Assembly: GCA_032718475.1 (NCBI GenBank)
Contig: JAUCBJ010007190.1
Location: 1-44,349 of the forward strand
DNA from: Nemertoderma westbladi
Lineage: Eukaryota; Xenacoelomorpha; Nemertodermatida; Nemertodermatidae
Length of the DNA stretch: 44,349 bases
Direction of reading: 5' to 3'
Shown here: piece by piece, positions 39,489 to 44,349 of the stretch
Layout of the letters: each line of letters starts with the position of its first letter
Position numbering within the stretch: the first letter of the stretch is position 1
The notes under the pieces: model-generated
Told to the model about the DNA's origin: nothing
Seen by the model: the letters and a program-made list of their open reading frames with translations, nothing else
Databases searched by the model: none
Translations under genes and position numbers: made by a program

Positions 39489-42400
39489 GTGAGTATTAGT
39501 ACGGGGTTGTTGGGGTGTACCACGTGCGGGTGAGTATTAGTACGGGGTTGTTGGGGTGTAGTGTACCACGTGGGGGTGGTGCGGTGTTGTTGGGGTGTAC
39601 CACGTGGGGGTGAGAATAGTACGGGGTTGTTGGCGTGTACCACGTGCGGATGAGTAGAGTGCGGGGTTGTTGACGTGTACCACGTGCGGATGAGTACGGG
39701 GTTGTTGGGGTGTAGCACGTGCGGTTGAGTAGAGTGCGGGGTTGTTGGGATGTACCACGTGCGGGTGAGTAGAGTGCGGGGTTGTTGGCGTGTACCACGT
39801 GCGGATGAGTAGAGTGCGGGGTTGTTGGGGTGTACCACGTGCGGGTGAGTAGAGTGCGGGGTTGTTGGCGTGTACCACGTGCGGATGAGTAGAGTGCGGG
39901 GTTGTTGGCTTGGCGTGTACCACGTGCGGATGAGTAGAGTGCGGGGTTGTTGGGGTGTACCACGTGCGGGTGAGTAGAGTACGGGGTTGTTGGGGTGTAC
40001 CACGTGCGGGTGAGTACGGGGTTGTTGGCGTGTACCACGTGCGGATGAGTAGAGTGCGGGGTTGTTGGGGTGTACCACGTGCGGATGAGTAGAGTGCGGG
40101 GTTGTTGGCGCGTACCACGTGCGGGTGAGTACGGGGTTGTTGGGGTGTACCACGTGCGGATGAGTAGAGTGCGGGGTTGTTGGGGTGTACCACGTGCGGA
40201 TGAGTAGAGTGCGGGGTTGTTGGTGTGTACCACGTGCGGGTGAGTAGAGTGCGGGGTTGTTGGCGTGTACCACGTGCGGATGAGTAGAGTGCGGGGTTGT
40301 TGGGGTGTACCACGTGCGGGTGAGTAGAGTGCGGGGTTGTTGGCGTGTACTCCACGTGCGGATGAGTAGAGTGCGGGGTTGTTGGCTTGGCGTGTACCAC
40401 GTGCGGATGAGTAGAGTGCGGGGTTGTTGGGGTGTACCACGTGCGGGTGAGTAGAGTACGGGGTTGTTGGGGTGTACCACGTGCGGGTGAGTACGGGGTT
40501 GTTGGCGTGTACCACGTGCGGATGAGTAGAGTGCGGGGTTGTTGGGGTGTACCACGTGCGGATGAGTAGAGTGCGGGGTTGTTGGCGCGTACCACGTGCG
40601 GGTGAGTACGGGGTTGTTGGGGTGTACCACGTGCGGATGAGTAGAGTGCGGGGTTGTTGGGGTGTACCACGTGCGGATGAGTAGAGTGCGGGGTTGTTGG
40701 TGTGTACCACGTGCGGGTGAGTAGAGTGCGGGGTTGTTGGCGTGTACCACGTGCGGGTGAGTAGAGTGCGGGGTTGTTGGCGTGTACCACGTGCGGATGA
40801 GTAGAGTGCGGGGTTGTTGGGGTGTACCACGTGCGGGTGAGTAGAGTGCGGGGTTGTTGGGGTGTACAATGTGCGGATGAGTAGAGTGCGGGGTTGTTGG
40901 CGTGTACCACGTGCGGATGAGTAGAGTGCGGGGTTGTTGGCGTGTACCACGTGCGGATGAGTAGAGTGCGGGGTTGTTGGGGTGTACCACGTGCGGGTGA
41001 GTAGAGTGCGGGGTTGTTGGCGTGTACAACGTGCGGGTGAGTAGAGTGCGGGGTTGTTGGCGTGTACAACGTGCGGATGAGTAGAGTGCGGGGTTGTTGA
41101 CGTGTACCACGTGCGGATGAGTAGAGTGCGGGGTTGTTGGGGTGTACCACGTGCGGGTGAGTACGGGGTTGTTGGGGTGTACCACGTGCGGGTGAGTACG
41201 GGGTTGTTGGCGTGTACCACGTGCGGGTGAGTACGGTGTTGTTGGGGTGTACCACGTGCGGGTGAGTATTAGTACGGGGTTGTTGGGGTGTACCACGTGC
41301 GGGTGAGTATAGTAGGGGGTTGTTGGGGTGTACCACGTGCGGGTGAGTAGAGTGCGGGGTTGTTGGCGTGTACAACGTGCGGGTGAGTAGAGTGCGGGGT
41401 TGTTGGGGTGTACCACGTGCGGGTGAGTATTACTACGGGGTTGTTGGGGTGTACCACGTGCGGGTGAGTATAGTAGGGGGTTGTTGGGGTGTACCACGTG
41501 CGGGTGAGTAGAGTGCGGGGTTGTTGGCGTGTACAACGTGCGGATGAGTAGAGTGCGGGGTTGTTGACGTGTACCACGTGCGGATGAGTAGAGTGCGGGG
41601 TTGTTGGGGTGTACCACGTGCGGGTGAGTACGGGGTTGTTGGGGTGTACCACGTGCGGGTGAGTACGGTGTTGTTGGGGTGTACCACGTGCGGGTGAGTA
41701 TTAGTACGGGGTTGTTGGGGTGTACCACGTGCGGGTGAGTATAGTAGGGGGTTGTTGGGGTGTACCACGTGCGGATGAGTAGAGTGCGGGGTTGTTGGCG
41801 TGTACCACGTGCGGATGAGTAGAGTGCGGAGTTGTTGGGGTGTACCACGTGCGGATGAGTAGAGTGCGGGGTTGTTGGGGTGTACCACGTGCGGGTGAGT
41901 AGAGTGCGGGGTTGTTGGCGTGTACAACGTGCGGATGAGTAGAGTGCGGGGTTGTTGGGGTGTAGCCTACCACGTGCGGGTGAGTAGAGTGCGGGGTTGT
42001 TGGTGTGTACCATGTGCGGGTGAGTACGGGGTTGTTGGGGTGTACCACGTGCGGGTGAGTAGAGTGCGGGGTTGTTGGTGTGTACCATGTGCGGGTGAGT
42101 ACGGGGTTGTTGGGGTGTACCACGTGCGGGTGAGTTGAGTGCGGGGTTGTTGGGGTGTACCACGTGCGGATGAGTAGAGTGCGGGGTTGTTGGCGTGTAC
42201 CACGTGCGGGTGAGTAGAGTGCGGGGTTGTTGGCGTGTACAACGTGCGGATGAGTAGAGTGCGGGGTTGTTGGGGTGTACCACGTGCGGGTGAGTAGAGT
42301 GCGGGGTTGTTGGTGTGTACCACGTGCGGGTGAGTACGGGGTTGTTGGGGTGTACCACGTGCGGGTGAGTAGAGTGCGGGGTTGTTGGCGTGTACAACGT

Positions 42401-43979
42401 GCGGATGAGTAGAGTGCGGGGTTGTTGGGGTGTACCACGTGCGGATGAGTAGAGTGCGGGGTTGTTGGCGTGTACCACGTGCGGATGAGTAGAGTGCGGG
42501 GTTGTTGGGGTGTACCACGTGCGGGTGAGTAGAGTGCGGGGTTGTTGGCGTGTACCACGTGCGGATGAGTAGAGTGCGGGGTTGTTGGGGTGTACCACGT
42601 GCGGGTGAGTAGAGTGCGGGGTTGTTGGGGTGTACCACGTGCGGATGAGTAGAGTGCGGGGTTGTTGGCGTGTACCACGTGTGGATGAGTAGAGTGCGGG
42701 GTTGTTGGCGTGTACCACGTGCGGATGAGTAGAGTGCGGGGTTGTTGGGGTGTACCACGTGCGGGTGAGTACGGGGTTGTTGGGGTGTACCACGTGCGGA
42801 TGAGTAGAGTGCGGGGTTGTTGGGGTGTACCACGTGCGGGTGAGTACGGGGTTGTTGGCGTGTACCACGTGCGGGTGAGTACGGTGTTGTTGGGGTGTAC
42901 CACGTGCGGGTGAGTATTAGTACGGGGTTGTTGGGGTGTACCACGTGCGGGTGAGTAGAGTAGGGGGTTGTTGGGGTGTACCACGTGCGGATGAGTAGAG
43001 TACGGGGTTGTTGGGGTGTACCACGTGCGGATGAGTAGAGTGCGGGGTTGTTGGGGTGTACCACGTGCGGATGAGTAGAGTGTGGGGTTGTTGGGGTGTA
43101 CCACGTGCGGATGAGTAGAGTGCGGGGTTGTTGGCGTGTACCACGTGCGGATGAGTAGAGTGCGGGGTTGTTGGGGTGTACCACGTGCGGATGAGTAGAG
43201 TGTGGGGTTGTTGGGGTGTACCACGTGCGGGTGAGTAGAGTGCGGGGTTGTTGGTGTGTACCGCGTGCGGGTGAGTAGAGTGCGGGGTTGTTGGGGTGTA
43301 CCACGTGCGGGTGAGTACGGGGTTGTTGGCGTGTACCACGTGCGGGTGAGTACGGTGTTGTTGGGGTGTACCACGTGCGGGTGAGTATTAGTACGGGGTT
43401 GTTGGCGTGTACAACGTGCGGATGAGTAGAGTACGGGGTTGTTGGCGTGTACCACGTGCGGATGAGTAGAGTGCGGGGTTGTTGGGGTGTACCACGTGCG
43501 GATGACTAGAGTGCGGGGTTGTTGGGGTGTACCACGTGCGGGTGAGTAGAGTGCGGGGTTGTTGGTGTGTACCACGTGCGGGTGAGTACGGGGTTGTTGG
43601 CGTGTACCACGTGCGGATGAGTAGAGTGCGGGGTTGTTGGGGTGTACCACGTGCGGGTGAGTAGAGTGCGGGGTTGTTGGCGTGTACCACGTTCGGATGA
43701 GTAGAGTGCGGGGTTGTTGGCGTGTACCACGTGCGGGTGAGTATAGTGCGGTGTTGTTGGCGTGTACCACGTGCGGATGAGTAGAGTGCGGGGTTGTTGG
43801 CGTGTACCACGTTCGGATGAGTAGAGTGCGGGGTTGTTGGCGTGTACCACGTGCGGATGAGTAGAGTGCGGGGTTGTTGGCGTGTACCACGTGCGGATGA
43901 GTAGAGTGCGTGGTTGTTGGGGTGTACCACGTTCGGATGAGTAGAGTGCGGGGTTGTTGGCGTGTACCACGTGAGTGCG
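39468..43979 (+). repeat. Minisatellite, about 40-bp unit, roughly 115 copies
   Basis: The commonest unit is GTGTACCACGTGCGGATGAG followed by tagagtgcggggttgttggc (40 bp). Shorter units (35 bp, lacking TAGAG) and 41-bp units (with TATTAG) are interspersed. Most units contain the E-box CACGTG. Units alternate between CGGGTGAGTA, a splice-donor match, and CGGATGAGTA, in which the GT is lost. The array is G-rich on the plus strand, with GGGGTTGTTGGGG in many units. Longer-range duplication is present (39905-40365 repeats at 40382-40745). The first unit overlaps the end of the host exon. Because 3 x 40 bp is a whole number of codons, all minus-strand frames stay open for kilobases; these are artefacts. 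Confidence 0.95.
39489..39497 (+). promoter_or_regulatory. Candidate 5' splice site of the host exon (first of many)
   Basis: CGG/GTGAGTATT matches the metazoan donor consensus at nearly every position. Identical or near-identical sites recur in the following repeat units, the next at 39530. Confidence 0.5.
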
Positions 43980-44349
43980 GCTTTATTCATTACATTTTAT
44001 TTTACAAGGGTGAGATTTAACTTCCGATTTAAAAGAGTATATATTGATTATCTAGTTTTTTTTTATTTTATTAGGCGTGGTAGTACCGGTATCGAAAAGA
44101 ATAGCCAGGTATATACCGGTACCGGTACTGTAAACTGTAGTTTCCTTAACGGGGAATCATTAAATATTCTCATCAATCACTTTATATTTATATTGGACCA
44201 TCAAATTGATATTTGAATATCTTCTTCTGTTTAGTACCGATAATGTAATTTATTTCCCGCGTTGCTTACAGTTATTAATCTTCTATCACGGGGTGTTAAT
44301 TATTTATGAATTTTTCAATTTCTAAAGAGATTTAATTCTAATCGATTAA
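43980..44349. other. AT-rich sequence after the minisatellite
   Basis: No coding frame that I trust. It is probably the intron of the host gene if the exon at 38265 is spliced. Contains tataccggtaccggta near 44110. Confidence 0.5.

Noticed and set aside
39359-43990. Minus-strand frames of up to 1169 codons in the minisatellite, rich in THPHVVHPNN-like units
   Set aside because: A 40-bp unit repeated three times is exactly 40 codons, and the unit happens to lack stops on the minus strand, so every frame stays open and gives the same peptide. No start, composition or context supports a gene.

Overview
This is a repeat-dominated stretch of an animal nuclear genome, most likely a marine invertebrate. 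The evidence is an AT-rich background, abundant short palindromic words (accggt, aggcct), a BEL/Pao LTR retrotransposon (a metazoan-restricted group), CR1/L2-like and RTE-like LINEs, hAT and piggyBac DNA elements, and a tRNA-derived SINE. I cannot name the species. No prokaryotic, organellar or free viral gene was seen. Only one probable host protein exon is present, at the right end.

Layout. 1-1057 is the 3' part (LTR plus last coding region) of one BEL/Pao copy, ended by 23 bp of a hAT terminus. 1081-16222 is a second, nearly complete copy on the minus strand, about 15.1 kb, with LTRs about 99% identical by hand alignment. It carries a very long Gag, protease, RT, RNase H, a decayed integrase, and an extra open region (3883 down to 2333) between pol and the 3' LTR that I do not recognise. 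16249-16745 is a three-copy tandem repeat. 16989-22006 is a hAT-like element with matching ends and an 8-bp target duplication (7/8). A TTAA-flanked piggyBac-type MITE and a young 5'-truncated LINE with an open 915-codon ORF are nested inside it.

22244-33978 is foldback territory. A small element (about 0.97 kb) and a giant one (about 8.8 kb) both have long inverted arms containing tandem arrays, and both begin with the same word next to the array (ACTAATTACCCAA). LINE remnants and a roughly 45-bp motif dispersed in both orientations lie around and inside them. 34366-36325 is a decayed LINE with an AATC tail, and 36690-36962 is a SINE with a tRNA-like head.

38265-39488 is a GC-rich, Ser/Pro/Arg-rich open exon of an unidentified host gene. 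It runs directly into a minisatellite of about 4.5 kb (39468-43979, unit near 40 bp, roughly 115 units). The last codons of the exon lie inside the first repeat unit, and about half of the units repeat the exon's own splice-donor-like sequence next to a CACGTG E-box. The two structures most worth follow-up are this array of tandem donors and the giant foldback element; the accessory ORF of the BEL element is third.
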